Source: CAVRUD01 sp963849635
GTDB lineage: Bacteria > Chloroflexota > Chloroflexia > Thermomicrobiales > UBA6265
Assembly: GCA_963849635.1 (NCBI GenBank)
Contig: CAWKIA010000018.1
Location: 744,001-808,000 of the forward strand
Direction: 5' to 3'
Length of the DNA stretch: 64,000 nucleotides
Below are positions 10,111 to 19,750 of this stretch, piece after piece (the first letter of the stretch is position 1; each line of letters opens with the position of its first letter). The notes under the pieces were generated by a model. That model ran no database searches and was not told the DNA's origin. It was given only the letters and a program-made list of their open reading frames with translations. The translations under genes were made by a program, and so were the position numbers.

Positions 10111-10950
10111 ATGGTGACAGTAAGGGCCGAGCGGGCCGACGCAACATTGCTGGAAGAACTGAAGATTTGCCGGCGGTTGCTCAATGCCAGAGTTCGGGGG
10201 CAACTGCAGTACCGAATGTCGTTCTTGCTGCAAGTCGTCGGGAATCTGGCGATACATGGAGCAGAGCTGCTTGCGCTGTTCGCACTCTTCTCGACGGTCG
10301 ACGAACTGGGGGGTTGGACGGCAGGCGAGGTGGCATTCCTCTATGCCGTGAGCTATGTCTCATTCGCGATCGCTCACATTGCCTCGACGGGTTTTCAGCA
10401 GTTCAGCCGAATGATTGTCCGGGGTGAGTTCGACCGCGTGCTGACCCGGCCGATTAACCCATTCCTGCAGATTTTGGCGAGCGATGTGAACCTACGTCAT
10501 ATTGGAGGGTTTCTGCAGGGGTGCGTTGCCTTCGTGATCGCCGTCAATCTGGTGGATATCGACTGGAACGCCGGTAGAATCATCTACCTGCCGATCTATA
10601 TTCTCTGCGCAAGCGCCCTCTACATGATGCTGTTCACGCTCGAAGCCACACTCTGCTTCTGGACGACCGAGTCGAACGAGGCGGTCAATGCGGTGACCTA
10701 CGGGGGCAGAACTCTCGCGGTCTACCCCCTCCACATCTATGACGTGTGGTTGCGGCGATTCTTCCTCTTCATTGTGCCGCTCGGGTTCGTCACTTACCTC
10801 CCGACGACCTATGTTCTGGGGAAGCCGTTGCCGTTTGATTTTCCCATCTGGACAAGATTTCTCGCTCCCGTGGTAACCCTACTGTTTGGACTGATCGCGA
10901 CCAGGCTGTGGAACCTGGGCATTCGCAGGTATCGATCCACTGGAAGCTAA
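10111..10950 (+). CDS. ABC-2 family transporter permease (DUF990 type), second subunit
   Basis: A 279-residue partner permease beginning MVTVRAERADATLLEELKIC with a GGGAGGG ribosome site. Six hydrophobic segments follow, including the motif GEFDRVLTRPINPFLQILAS, characteristic of the second protein in DUF990 exporter pairs. It lies between the first permease and the ATPase with almost no spacers, which supports a heterodimeric export channel. No cargo gene is evident; the downstream zinc-ribbon protein is soluble. Confidence 0.87.
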   Translation: MVTVRAERADATLLEELKICRRLLNARVRGQLQYRMSFLLQVVGNLAIHGAELLALFALFSTVDELGGWTAGEVAFLYAVSYVSFAIAHIASTGFQQFSRMIVRGEFDRVLTRPINPFLQILASDVNLRHIGGFLQGCVAFVIAVNLVDIDWNAGRIIYLPIYILCASALYMMLFTLEATLCFWTTESNEAVNAVTYGGRTLAVYPLHIYDVWLRRFFLFIVPLGFVTYLPTTYVLGKPLPFDFPIWTRFLAPVVTLLFGLIATRLWNLGIRRYRSTGS

Positions 10951-11004
10951 ATGGTCATCTCCACTCGGGCGCTTTCCGTCGTTCCAGTGTTACCCGGAGG
11001 TGCA

Positions 11005-12076
11005 ATGCATTCCGACACCGTGATCGAAGCCACCGGTCTGACCAAGACCTTTTGGGTCAATCGCCACCGGCGCGGAGCGCTGGGGGCGCTCCGCGGGCTC
11101 GTCGATCGCTCCGGCCGCGAAGTGAAGGCGGTCGAGAACATCAGCTTCCGCCTGCAACGAGGCGAGATCGTCGGGTTCATCGGGCCCAATGGCGCGGGGA
11201 AATCGACGACGATCAAGATGCTGACCGGGATTCTGGTGCCATCCGGAGGCGCCGCAACGGTCGATGGGATCGTGCCTTGGGAGAACCGCAGACGCCTTGC
11301 GGGCCGGATCGGAGTGGTCTTCGGGCAGCGGACTCAGCTCTGGTGGGACCTGCCGCTAGTCGAGTCGCTGGAGCTGCTGCGCCACGTCTATCGGGTACCA
11401 GCCGACCGGTTTGCCCAGAACCTCGCCCGATTCCGGGAATTACTCGACCTCGACCCCTTTCTGGAGACGCCGGTACGTCAGCTCTCGCTCGGCCAGCGGA
11501 TGCGGGGTGACCTGGCCGCTGCCCTCCTGCACGATCCTCCTATCCTTTATCTCGATGAACCGACGATCGGGCTGGATGTGGTCGCCAAGGCACGGATTCG
11601 GACCTTCCTGGCAGACGATTAACCGGGAGCGGGCAGTGACGATCCTGCTCACCACTCACGATCTGGCCGATATCGAGCACCTATGCCGGAGGATCGTGAT
11701 CATCGATCATGGCAAGTTGCTGTATGACGGCGAGATCAACCAGATCCGCGAGCGATTTGGCACGCAGCGCACGCTTGTGGCCGACATCGATGTCCAACCG
11801 GGCGATCCCCCAGCAGATCAACTTCGGCCCGGTATCACTCTGGTCAAGCAGGACGGACCGCGCCACTGGTTCCGGTTCAACCGCAGTGAGGCTACGGCGG
11901 CCGACGTGATCGCGATGGTGGCGGAGCGGTATCGGCTGCTCGACGTTACGATCGAAGAACCGGATATCGAAGAGATCGTCCGCCGGATCTACGAGGACGG
12001 TTTCGAGCGGGCCGGCGGCAACTCGACCGATTACACTACGCCGGAAACGGTATCTGCTGCGCTTAGGCAGGCATGA
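11005..12076 (+). CDS. ABC transporter ATP-binding protein, one frameshift
   Basis: ATPase of the ABC-2 exporter. Visible are Walker A GPNGAGKST, the Q-loop region GVVFGQRTQLWWDLP, an LSLGQRMRGDLA signature and Walker B ILYLDEPTIGLD. The frame then breaks at about 11613-11622: GCAGACGATTAACC stops, whereas one base less continues as INRERAVTILLTTHDLADIE with the switch His, and a regulatory C-terminal domain ending SAALRQA. The ATG at 11005 has GGAGG upstream. The WVNRHRRGALGALRGLVDR insertion before the core is typical of ATPases paired with DUF990 permeases (daunorubicin-resistance-like type). Confidence 0.88.
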
Positions 12077-12118
12077 CGCCGCATGCCCGAAGATGGTCGA
12101 ACACATGGTGAATCAGGA

Positions 12119-12544
12119 ATGACAGAACCTCTGCCGATCGGCGCTATCGAGCGAGCGAACGCCGGAATGGCTGCCGCCGACGTTATCGACCGAAATCTCC
12201 CGTGCCTCGACTGCGGCACACCATTTCTGTTGACCTGTAACGAACAGATCTACTACCGAGAGCGCGGCTACCGCGAACCGGGCAGGTGCCCAGCCTGCCG
12301 GGCGACAAAACGGGCGGAACGCAACGCACCTCTGCTGGCCGCGCACGACACGCACGAAGCCGGCAATGCACCCGAAGCGGTGTACGGTGGCACCGGGAGC
12401 CACGATGGCCGCAAAGGACGGGCAATCCTCTATCCGGCGGTCTGTGCTTCTTGTGGCAATGAGACCCAGGTGCCATTCCTCCCTCGGGGTGACCGACCGG
12501 TGTACTGCCGCGAGTGCTTCGGGCAGCGACGAGGCCGGCGTTAG
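12119..12544 (+). CDS. Zinc-ribbon protein with two zinc-binding clusters
   Basis: A small soluble protein of about 141 residues. The first cluster is PCLDCGTPFLLTCNEQIYY followed by GRCPACR, the layout of the predicted zinc-ribbon family often found in Chloroflexota. The second is CASCGNETQVPF followed by PVYCRECF, like the CxxDET ribbon proteins. It starts 43 bases after the ABC ATPase and is probably the last gene of that operon. An earlier in-frame ATG at 12083 would add 12 residues. A nucleic-acid or protein-binding role is possible but not shown by sequence. Confidence 0.7.
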   Translation: MTEPLPIGAIERANAGMAAADVIDRNLPCLDCGTPFLLTCNEQIYYRERGYREPGRCPACRATKRAERNAPLLAAHDTHEAGNAPEAVYGGTGSHDGRKGRAILYPAVCASCGNETQVPFLPRGDRPVYCRECFGQRRGRR

Positions 12545-12620
12545 CCGGTCACGGGATTGGCGACATGGCCCAGGCAGCGTGCCGTATCCTGGTAGCGGGT
12601 TCGCTATCAGAGATGGAGCC

Positions 12621-15024
12621 GTGGCGGAGCGCAATGATCCACAACGAATTCGGCAACCAATCGCCCTTGTGCGAGAGTCTGCCCTGGCCAGGGTGGGAGC
12701 GTCATGGCCCGCGTCGATCCTGTCGACGTTTGTTGGTCGGGCAGACCAACTAGCAGAACTCGGCGCCCTCCTGAGACAGCCCGATGCGCGGGCCGTGACA
12801 CTGACCGGGCCTGGCGGAGTCGGCAAGACAAGGCTCGCTGTGGAGGTCGCCAGACAGAACGGCGACACATTCCCCGGCGGCGTGGGATTCGTATCTCTGG
12901 CGGCGGTGAGGGATGCAACCCTCGTCCTCCCTGCGGTCGCCGCGACCATCGGATCCAGGCGGACCGATGCTCCCGCGCTGCAGGTCATCACCGACGCTCT
13001 GGGTGGCGCCCGAGTCCTCCTCGTGTTGGACAACATGGAGCAGGTTATCGAAGCGGGCGCGGATGTGTCGGACCTCCTCCGGAATCTGCCCGGGCCTGTC
13101 CGTGCTCGTGACGAGCCGGGAGCGGCTGGGAATCGCGGGGGAACGGACACTCCTGGTGCCGCCGCTGGGGGTACGGTCCGCGTTCGACGGTGACATCGGC
13201 AGCAACCTTCGACCCGGTGAGGTCTCCGAGGCCGAGGAGCTATTCGCGCAACGAGCACTTGAGGTGGCCCCCAGTCGAGCCACGCACCCCGGCGATGGCG
13301 AGGCAATCGCCGGAATATGCGCCCGGCTCGAAGGGTTACCGCTGGCGATCGAACTTGCGGCTGCCCGGGTCAATGTCCTGCCCCCGCGTGATCTGCTTGC
13401 GCGACTCGACCGGCGAGTTTCATTGCTCACCGCGGGGCCACGGGACGCTCCGTCGCGCCACCGGACCCTCCGTGCCGCCATCGCGTGGAGCGTAGATCTG
13501 CTTGATCCAGAAGCGCGCGGGACCTTCCTCCGTCTGGCCGTCTTCGCCGATGGGTGCCCCCTCGACGGTGCGCTTCGCGTCGCCATCCCGTCAGAAACCA
13601 ATCCCGAGATAGAGGGAGTGGACATTCTCTCGTCACTTGTCTCGAAGAGCCTGCTCCGGCAGGACTCCAGTCCAGATGGAACTCCCCGATTCTGGATGCT
13701 CGAGACGGTACGCGAGTTTGCCCTGGAGCAGCTCGAACAAGACGGAGCAGACGTCGACGTGCGAGACGGGCACGCCGCATGGGTGCGCGATCTGTTCGAG
13801 GAGGCGTCGCCGCGGATCGCCCCGATGTCGCGCGCGCCGGAATCAGGCCCGTGGCTGGCGCGACTCCGGGCGGAGCACGAAAACTTGCGCACCGCGCTGG
13901 CCTGGCTGGCATCACAAGAGCGGTGGCATGACGTGCTCCGGCTGGCGGCGGATGCGGTCCACTTCTGGGAAATCGAGCTTCATCCTCGGGAAGGGAGATC
14001 GTGGCTAGAGGGTGCCTTGGCCGCGACACACCCTGACCAAACGTCACCTTTGCTCCGGGCGCGTGCTCTGCGCGGCTTGGGGCTCCTTTCGCTCAACCTC
14101 GGCGACCTAAATTCGGCGGACGAGTCCCTGCGCGAGGCGCTGAACCTTTGGCAGGACGTCGGTGATGCCCTCGGGGCCGCGACGACGATGCGTTTGCTTG
14201 CCTACTTGACCGAGCACCGACAAGACGAACCACACGCGGCGATATGGCGTCGGTCTGCGCTGGACCTCTTTGTCCAGGTGGGAGACGCGATCGGGGAATC
14301 GGCGGCCAGAGACGATTTAGCGCGGGCCGCCGTCCGGCAAGGCTCCAACCAGGAGGCGTGGAAGCAGGCACAGCTTGCTCTCGCGGCCGCGCGGGCTGGG
14401 GGCAATCCAGTCCGGTTACTCGGCGCGCTCACGACTTTTGGTGAAGTCGCGGCAGCCCGTGGTGCGTGGCAGGAGGCAACCGACTGCTTACGCGAGGGAC
14501 TTGAACTTGCCCATGACCTGGGAACTCCCCTCGGAATCCACGATACGCTTTCTGTTCTCGCTGCTGTCGCGTTGGGAACCGGACAGCCAGAGACCGCGGC
14601 CCGCCTGCTCGGGGCAGCATCTCTGCTGGCGGAAACGCGGGAACTGGCCACAGTAACTCACCACGCATTGATCTCCCGAACCCGCGCTGCCGCGGCCACC
14701 ACGCTTGGTGACCACGCCTTCGCGGCCGCATGGAACGAGGGACGCGAACTTCCGGTTGCCAGTACCATCGAGGTAGGTCTCACCCTGGACGCGTCCCAAG
14801 GCGGGCAAACTCCTGTAGCTCTGACGCCACGGCAACAGCAGATCCTCGCGTTGCTCGTCGCGGGGGAGACGAATCATGCCATCGCCGAGCGGCTCAACGT
14901 TAGCAGCCGCACGGTGGAGTATCACGTCGCCCGCATCCTCGAACTGCTCGGGGTACGGACACGGACGGCTGCCGCCGCGGCCGCGATCAGCTCCGGCCTC
15001 GTACATCCTTCCACCAAGAATTAA
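12621..15024 (+). CDS. Large ATP-binding LuxR-family transcriptional regulator, one frameshift
   Basis: About 800 residues. The N-terminus has the NB-ARC/AfsR-like ATPase start FVGRADQLAELGALLR, Walker A TGPGGVGKTRLA and Walker B ARVLLVLDNMEQV. The frame changes at 13087-13091, where one G too many in CCCGGGCC separates LLRNLPG from LSVLVTSRERLGIAGER. The rest gives the winged-helix segment GLPLAIELAAARV, a helical repeat region of TPR type (about residues 380-690) and a C-terminal LuxR HTH: TPRQQQILALLVAGETNHAI then NVSSRTVEYHVARILELLGV. Such proteins bind ligand or partner through the TPRs and activate promoters through the HTH. The GTG start is uncertain. No target is obvious nearby. Confidence 0.85.
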
Positions 15025-15099
15025 GTACTGCCACTCTGATTTTCCCGTAGATCTACGAGTGGCCTTCCGAGCAGTAGTGCCGGATAGTGTCATTAAGAG

Positions 15100-15959
15100 C
15101 TAACGCCAATAGGACACGCTTGAGGGTCTGCGGCTGGGTCGGGTCTCCCAGCGGTAGCGGGTCCACCCCTGGCGGATGAGTCGGCCGACCGTGACGATTA
15201 CGGCGGAGAAGGCGAGCTAGAACGCGATGACGGCCGCCGACGCTCGGTGCACCAGACGAACTTCTTATGCGCATTGGTCCAGGCGTTGGTGCGCTCGACC
15301 ACCCACCGCTGGCCCGCGGTGACCGGCGCTGGCTTCCCCGCGTGGCGATCTCGGCAGCGATGCCTCGGGCCGCAAGCAGCGCGCGGGTGACCCCGGAATC
15401 GTACCCACGATCCAGGTGGACCGTCATCGGCCCACTGCCGATCTCCAGGGCGTCGAGCGTCGGTCCCAGCAGGGGCGAATCGTGCCGATTGGCCGCGCCG
15501 CGATCCCACCGAGCGGGATGCCGGCGGCGTCTACGGCGACGGAGCGCTTGAGCCCCTGCTTGCCGCGATCCACGGGGTGCGGCCCGCTCCCTCGCCCCCG
15601 CACGGTGCCTTGGTGATGCAGCAGTCGATGGCGATGTCGCTGAGCGCCAACCCGATCATGCGATCGTAGGCGGCGAGCACCAGCGCGTGGAGGCGGTCCA
15701 TAACGCCGGCCGCGATCCACTCGTCCCGGCGCCGCCGGAGCGTGGTTGCCGAGACCGTTTCGTCGGCAATCCGGTGATAGGCGCAGCCGAAGACCAGGAC
15801 CTGGACGAGTTTGTGGAAGACGACACGATCGGCGATCCGTGGGCGGTGGCAGCCGAGCGGGTGGGCCACCGGGCCGGAAGGCAGGAGGGCAGAGAACTGG
15901 TCCCAGATGGGCTCGATGATGGATGATGAGACGGCGGGCACGGGGACGCTCCTGCACAC
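15100..15959 (-). pseudogene. Degenerate IS5-family transposase
   Basis: An IS5-type DDE transposase in pieces. In order: WDQFSALLPSG with the HTH-like N-terminus, FHKLVQVLVFGCAYHRIAD, DIAIDCCITKAPCGGEGAGR (first catalytic Asp), a frame change, GKQGLKRSVAVDAAGIPLGG, another change, MTVHLDRGYDSG (second Asp), and another change to RWVVERTNAWTNAHKKF, the family's DDE C-terminal E signature. The end contains an in-frame TAG (AVIAF-stop-LAFSAVIVTVGR) where Trp is expected. With several breaks and a stop it is very likely dead. Terminal inverted repeats and target duplications could not be recognised, so element borders are unknown; it directly follows the LuxR gene. Confidence 0.8.
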
Positions 15960-16259
15960 GGAAAGCCTGAAGACCTTCCCGTATGATTGAGCACTCCGTG
16001 CCCGCTGCCTATGCGACCCGACCGCTCACCTTTTGGCGCAGGCTCTAAGTTCGATGTTCCATCGAGCGCACTACCCGAGGTCGGCTGCCAGGCGGGCGGA
16101 GGAGTCGGTGCGCCCGGCGCACCGTTGGCTGTCGCGTATCGCCCGGACCTGGATGGAGGTTCCCAGGAACGGGTAGCAACGGGCAGAGCGACACGGGCCA
16201 AATTGGGACCACAACGTTGGGGCAGACCAGGGCGCTGGCGAGCAGAAAGGGTCGAGATT
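15960..16259. other. Intergenic region between the transposase remnant and the first Tat-exported protein
   Basis: Three hundred bases that probably contain the transposon end and the promoter of the following gene. I see an AAGGG ribosome site directly before 16260 and nothing else I can support. Confidence 0.4.
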
Positions 16260-17524
16260 ATGGACGATCGTCGGTTCGATGACCTGACGAAAGGGTTTGC
16301 GCGAGGGCTGACCCGGCGTCGCCTGCTGACCGGCATAACCAGCGGCATGATCGGGGCGCTCGGTATGCGTAGCGTCGCTGAGGCCCAAACCCAAAGCCAG
16401 GTTCCGTGCGGCAATACCTTCTGCGCCAGCAATCCTGCCATCTGCAACCCTGGCTGCGTCTGTTGCATCTACACCAACTCAATTACGGGTCAGGTGATCA
16501 ACAGTCGTTGCCGTCCGCCGCGTTCGTGTCAGGGCGGGACGGAGGTCGGCGGGACGACCACGACGACCACGGCGCCGACTACCACGACCGTGGCTCCCAC
16601 CACGGTGGCCCCTACAACCACAACGGTGGCTCCCACGACGACCTCCACGACCACGACCTCAGCGCCGACTACCACGACGACGACGTCTACAACGGTGGCT
16701 CCCACGACCACCACAACCACGACCGCGGGGCCGACCACAACTACCACAACCACCACCACGACCACCACTGCGCCGACAACAGTGGTCTTCAGCTACACCG
16801 GCGGCCTCCAAACCTGGTCAGTGCCGGCCGGGGTGACTCGGGCTGCCTTCGATGTCCGCGGGGCGCAAGGGGGTGGAGTGACCACAACGACCAGTGCCTC
16901 TGGCGGGCGAGCTGCCGCGGTCTATGCCGTACAGCCGGGCCAGGTCTACACCATCCTGGTCGGCGGTCGAGGCGCCTTCGGCGAAACAGGCAACCCGCTG
17001 GGCCTCGGTGGAAGTGGCGGATTCAGTGATGGCGGGGCAGGTGGCACCGGAGTCGCGCAGCAAGGCGTCAACGGACACGGCGGCAGCGGCGGCGGCGGCA
17101 TGTCGGGGGTCTTCCGGGACATTCAAAGGTATCTGATCGGCGGTGGCGGAGGCGGCATGAACGCAAGCGGCAACCAAGGAGGCCATGGCGGCGGAGCGAG
17201 ACGGCAATGCCCGGCGGCGGGGAACCGGCGGCGGGGGTGGCACGAAAAACCTCGGCGGCGCCGCAGCGGCGACGGTACCAGCGGCAATCTTACCATAGGC
17301 GGCACGGGCGGTAGCAACAACCCCGCCGGCGGCGGTGGCGGCGGCGGCGGATTGGTGGGGCGGAGGCGGTGGCGGCAGCAACTTCGCTGACCGAGAGCGC
17401 CGGCGGCGGCGGCGGCGGAGGCAGCGGATTCATGACCCCCTGACAGATCTGGGCACGATCGCGTTTGAGACTGGAGTTCGTCAAGGACACGGCGTAGATC
17501 AGCGTCACATACACCGTCGGTTAG
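16260..17524 (+). CDS. Tat-exported protein: Cys-rich module, Thr-rich linker, glycine-rich C-terminal domain
   Basis: The N-terminus MDDRRFDDLTKGFARG is followed by a twin-arginine signal TRRRLLTGITSGMIGALG and a probable cleavage after AEAQ. A compact Cys module follows (CGNTFCASNPAICNPGCVCC, then YTNSITG and NSRCRP). About 75 residues of T/P/A/V low complexity come next, then VVFSYTGGLQTWSVPAGVTR, the start of a glycine-rich surface domain like those called Gly_rich. After about 17200 the frame wanders: the reading ends near 17390, but Gly-rich coding continues and the end ISVTYTVG stops at TAG 17522-17524, so two or more indels are likely. It is a secreted or wall-associated protein of unknown function and begins a pair with the next gene. 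Confidence 0.75.
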
Positions 17525-17537
17525 GGCAGACACGAAC

Positions 17538-18558
17538 GTGCATAGGAGCAAGGGCGGGATTGACGACCGGCGGTTTGACGATCTGACGCGGCGGCTGGCT
17601 GCGCCCGCCACCCGGCGAGCACTACTCAGTGGGGCGGCCGCTCTCCTCGGAGCCCTTGGGCTCAAGGGGAGGGCGGGCGCTCAGGTCACGCATGTCACCT
17701 TCGCCAATCAGTTCTGCGCCAGCAACCCGGGGAGTTGCATTTCCCGGGTGCGTCTGCTGCGTCTACACCAACGCGGTCGGCCAGGTGACCAACTCCCGCT
17801 GCCGCCCGCCGGGCACCTGCTCCCCCGGCACCCAAATCGGCGGTACCACGCCGGCCCCAACCACCACGACGGCGCGGCCAACCACGACATCTGCTCCAAC
17901 GACCACCTCCACGACGACCACGGCAGCACCGGGGTGCCCGGTGGGATCGACGCCCTGCAACGGCGTCTGTTGTCCCAGTCCCTGCCAGTGCCTCCAGCGG
18001 CTCGACGGCGGCTTCTCCTGCGTCAACGCCACTCAAGGGAGAGGCTGCTCTGGGACCGACACGGGCGCCTGCGACAACGGCTTCGCATGCATCGCCGGTA
18101 TCTGCCGCGGGATCTGCGGGTCCGCGACGACAACCACCGCTGCTCCGACGACCACCACGACGGCTACACCGACAACCACGTCAGCTCCAACCACAACGAC
18201 GACAATTCAGCCCACAACCACCACGACGACGACGAGCCAGCCGCCCTGTATCGGGAACGGTCTGCCCTGCACGAACGGCCTGGCGCCGTGTTGTGACCCG
18301 AACCGAGCCTGCATCGGCGGCGTGTGTGCACCACGGGGCGGTGTTGGTCAGACTTGCGACAGCGGCCAGAACAGCGATTGCCAGGACGGACTGATCTGTT
18401 GCGCCGGCATCTGCCGCGATCCACTCACCGACTCCAACAACTGCCGAACCTTCGGGACGGTCTGCGACGCGAACGAGTGCCTGGGGTGCTTTTTCGGCAC
18501 CTGCATCTTGACCTGTGGGATCGGGACCATCTGTTTCGAAGGGGGATGCGCCGACTAG
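17538..18558 (+). CDS. Tat-exported Cys-rich protein with two Thr-rich linkers, one frameshift
   Basis: Paralogue of the preceding protein, 13 bases downstream. The leader IDDRRFDDLTRRLAAPATRR then ALLSGAAALLGALG is a Tat signal. The shared module reads FCASNPGSC, then after a one-base shift near 17736, PGCVCCVYTNAVGQV and NSRCRPPGTC. A Thr-rich linker leads to a Cys-rich domain (CNGVCCPSPCQCLQ, CIAGICRGICG), a second Thr-rich linker, and a second Cys-rich domain ending CGIGTICFEGGCAD. The later Cys spacing (DxxNCxxFGxxC, CxxGxC) recalls disulfide-rich repeats of extracellular proteins. The start is uncertain: GTG 17538 lacks a good ribosome site, while AGGAGCAAGGGCGGG precedes an in-frame ATT where the paralogue has ATG. 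Function unknown. Confidence 0.78.
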
Positions 18559-18669
18559 ACCGCAGTGGGGAAGCGTGCGGGTACATGAGGACATCGGAGT
18601 ATCTCATCGAAGGGTCGGCTCGATCGAGCCGCCCCCTTCCTTGCAATGCTGTCGATCCGGATGCCCGAC

Positions 18670-19656
18670 TCACGCCATGAGCGACTCGCGGTAGGCGCGG
18701 TTGTGATCCTGAAAGGTGGCGATAAGCCCGTTCAACCAGTCGGGATACTCCGGGCTCGGAGTAAGGTCCAGTGACCGCGCCACGCGGGCGTAGCCGAAAA
18801 GTCTGGACAATCGGCTGAAGGTCGGAATCGCGTCCACCATCGACGTGTCGATCTCGGTGCGTGCGCTATACCCATCGAGGAACGCGCGCACCGACGGATC
18901 GTCCAGGGAGCGACCGGCGTCGAACAGGTCGCGCAGGGCAAACGCGATGTCGGCGGCGTACCAGTAGGTGGCGCAGTCGTCGAAGTCGATCATCGCGATC
19001 GAGTCGTCACCCCAGACGAGGTTGTCGAGCTCGAAGTCAAAGTGGATCAGCCCGACCTGGTCTGGTTCGGCCGGCAAGGAATGCAACACCGCCTGAAGAT
19101 CGAGGAACTCGGCCCTGATCGCCGCCTCTTCCGGCGGGATGAGTCGTTCGATAAAGGTCAGGTCGTCGCGCCACGAGCGGCGGGAAGCGGACCCGGCATT
19201 GGGATAGGTCTTCAGCGCGGCATGCAGGCGGCCCAGCGCGTCACCCCATCGGCGGAAGCCAGCGTCGTCCAGGTCATCGCTATCGAAATGGGCGCCCGAG
19301 CATGACGAAAACGCGACCGCGTGAAATGTCCGATCGTCGACCTCCACGGTCTCAAGGAATGACCCGCCGAGCGACGGTTCAGGCATCGAGACGTCCAGTC
19401 CTTCGCCCGCGAGCCACCGGACGAGATCGAGTTCGGCCAGGATGGTGTCTCGATCGCGCTCTGACGAATCCGCGAATCGCAGGTAGCGACGCTGCCCGTT
19501 GCTCTGAAAAATCGCGATGAAGTTCGCGCTGGAGCGAAAGAACCGCGCGGACCCCTCATCGTGCGGCCAGCGTGCGACGATCTGATCGATGATCGGGCTG
19601 CGGCCCTCACCGTCGATCTCGCGATCGACAGCCCACAGCGTACTCAAGCGCATCAT
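18670..19656 (-). CDS. Aminoglycoside phosphotransferase-family (kinase-fold) protein
   Basis: A 328-residue protein with the APH/homoserine kinase II fold. The N-lobe has FIAIFQSNGQRRYLRFADSS, where the Arg/Lys region contacts ATP. The catalytic loop reads LIHFDFELDNLVW (consensus HxDxxxxN) and the metal-binding motif reads IAMIDFDDC. Such proteins phosphorylate small molecules such as choline, homoserine, sugars or antibiotics; the substrate is not evident and resistance should not be assumed. It is transcribed after the aminotransferase on the same strand but is separated from it by a hairpin terminator. Confidence 0.85.
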   Translation of the reverse strand: MMRLSTLWAVDREIDGEGRSPIIDQIVARWPHDEGSARFFRSSANFIAIFQSNGQRRYLRFADSSERDRDTILAELDLVRWLAGEGLDVSMPEPSLGGSFLETVEVDDRTFHAVAFSSCSGAHFDSDDLDDAGFRRWGDALGRLHAALKTYPNAGSASRRSWRDDLTFIERLIPPEEAAIRAEFLDLQAVLHSLPAEPDQVGLIHFDFELDNLVWGDDSIAMIDFDDCATYWYAADIAFALRDLFDAGRSLDDPSVRAFLDGYSARTEIDTSMVDAIPTFSRLSRLFGYARVARSLDLTPSPEYPDWLNGLIATFQDHNRAYRESLMA

Positions 19657-19690
19657 GCGTCACCCACCTCCAAAACGGAAAACAACGCAA

Positions 19691-19719
19691 CCGGGGCGGA
19701 TCTGCTCGATCCGCCCCGG
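19691..19719. terminator. 12-bp hairpin downstream of the aminotransferase
   Basis: Arms CCGGGGCGGATC and GATCCGCCCCGG around a TGCTC loop, 32 bases past the stop of the minus-strand aminotransferase. No strong U-run is visible on the minus strand. Confidence 0.7.
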
Positions 19720-19750
19720 CGCCGATATCTGTGATTCGCGATCTGTCGTT

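Noticed and set aside
15025..15990. Terminal inverted repeats of the IS5-like element
   Set aside because: I compared both flanks and found only weak partial matches, so no borders are reported.
18670..19656. Annotating the phosphotransferase as an antibiotic-resistance gene
   Set aside because: Only fold-level motifs are visible; many members phosphorylate housekeeping substrates.
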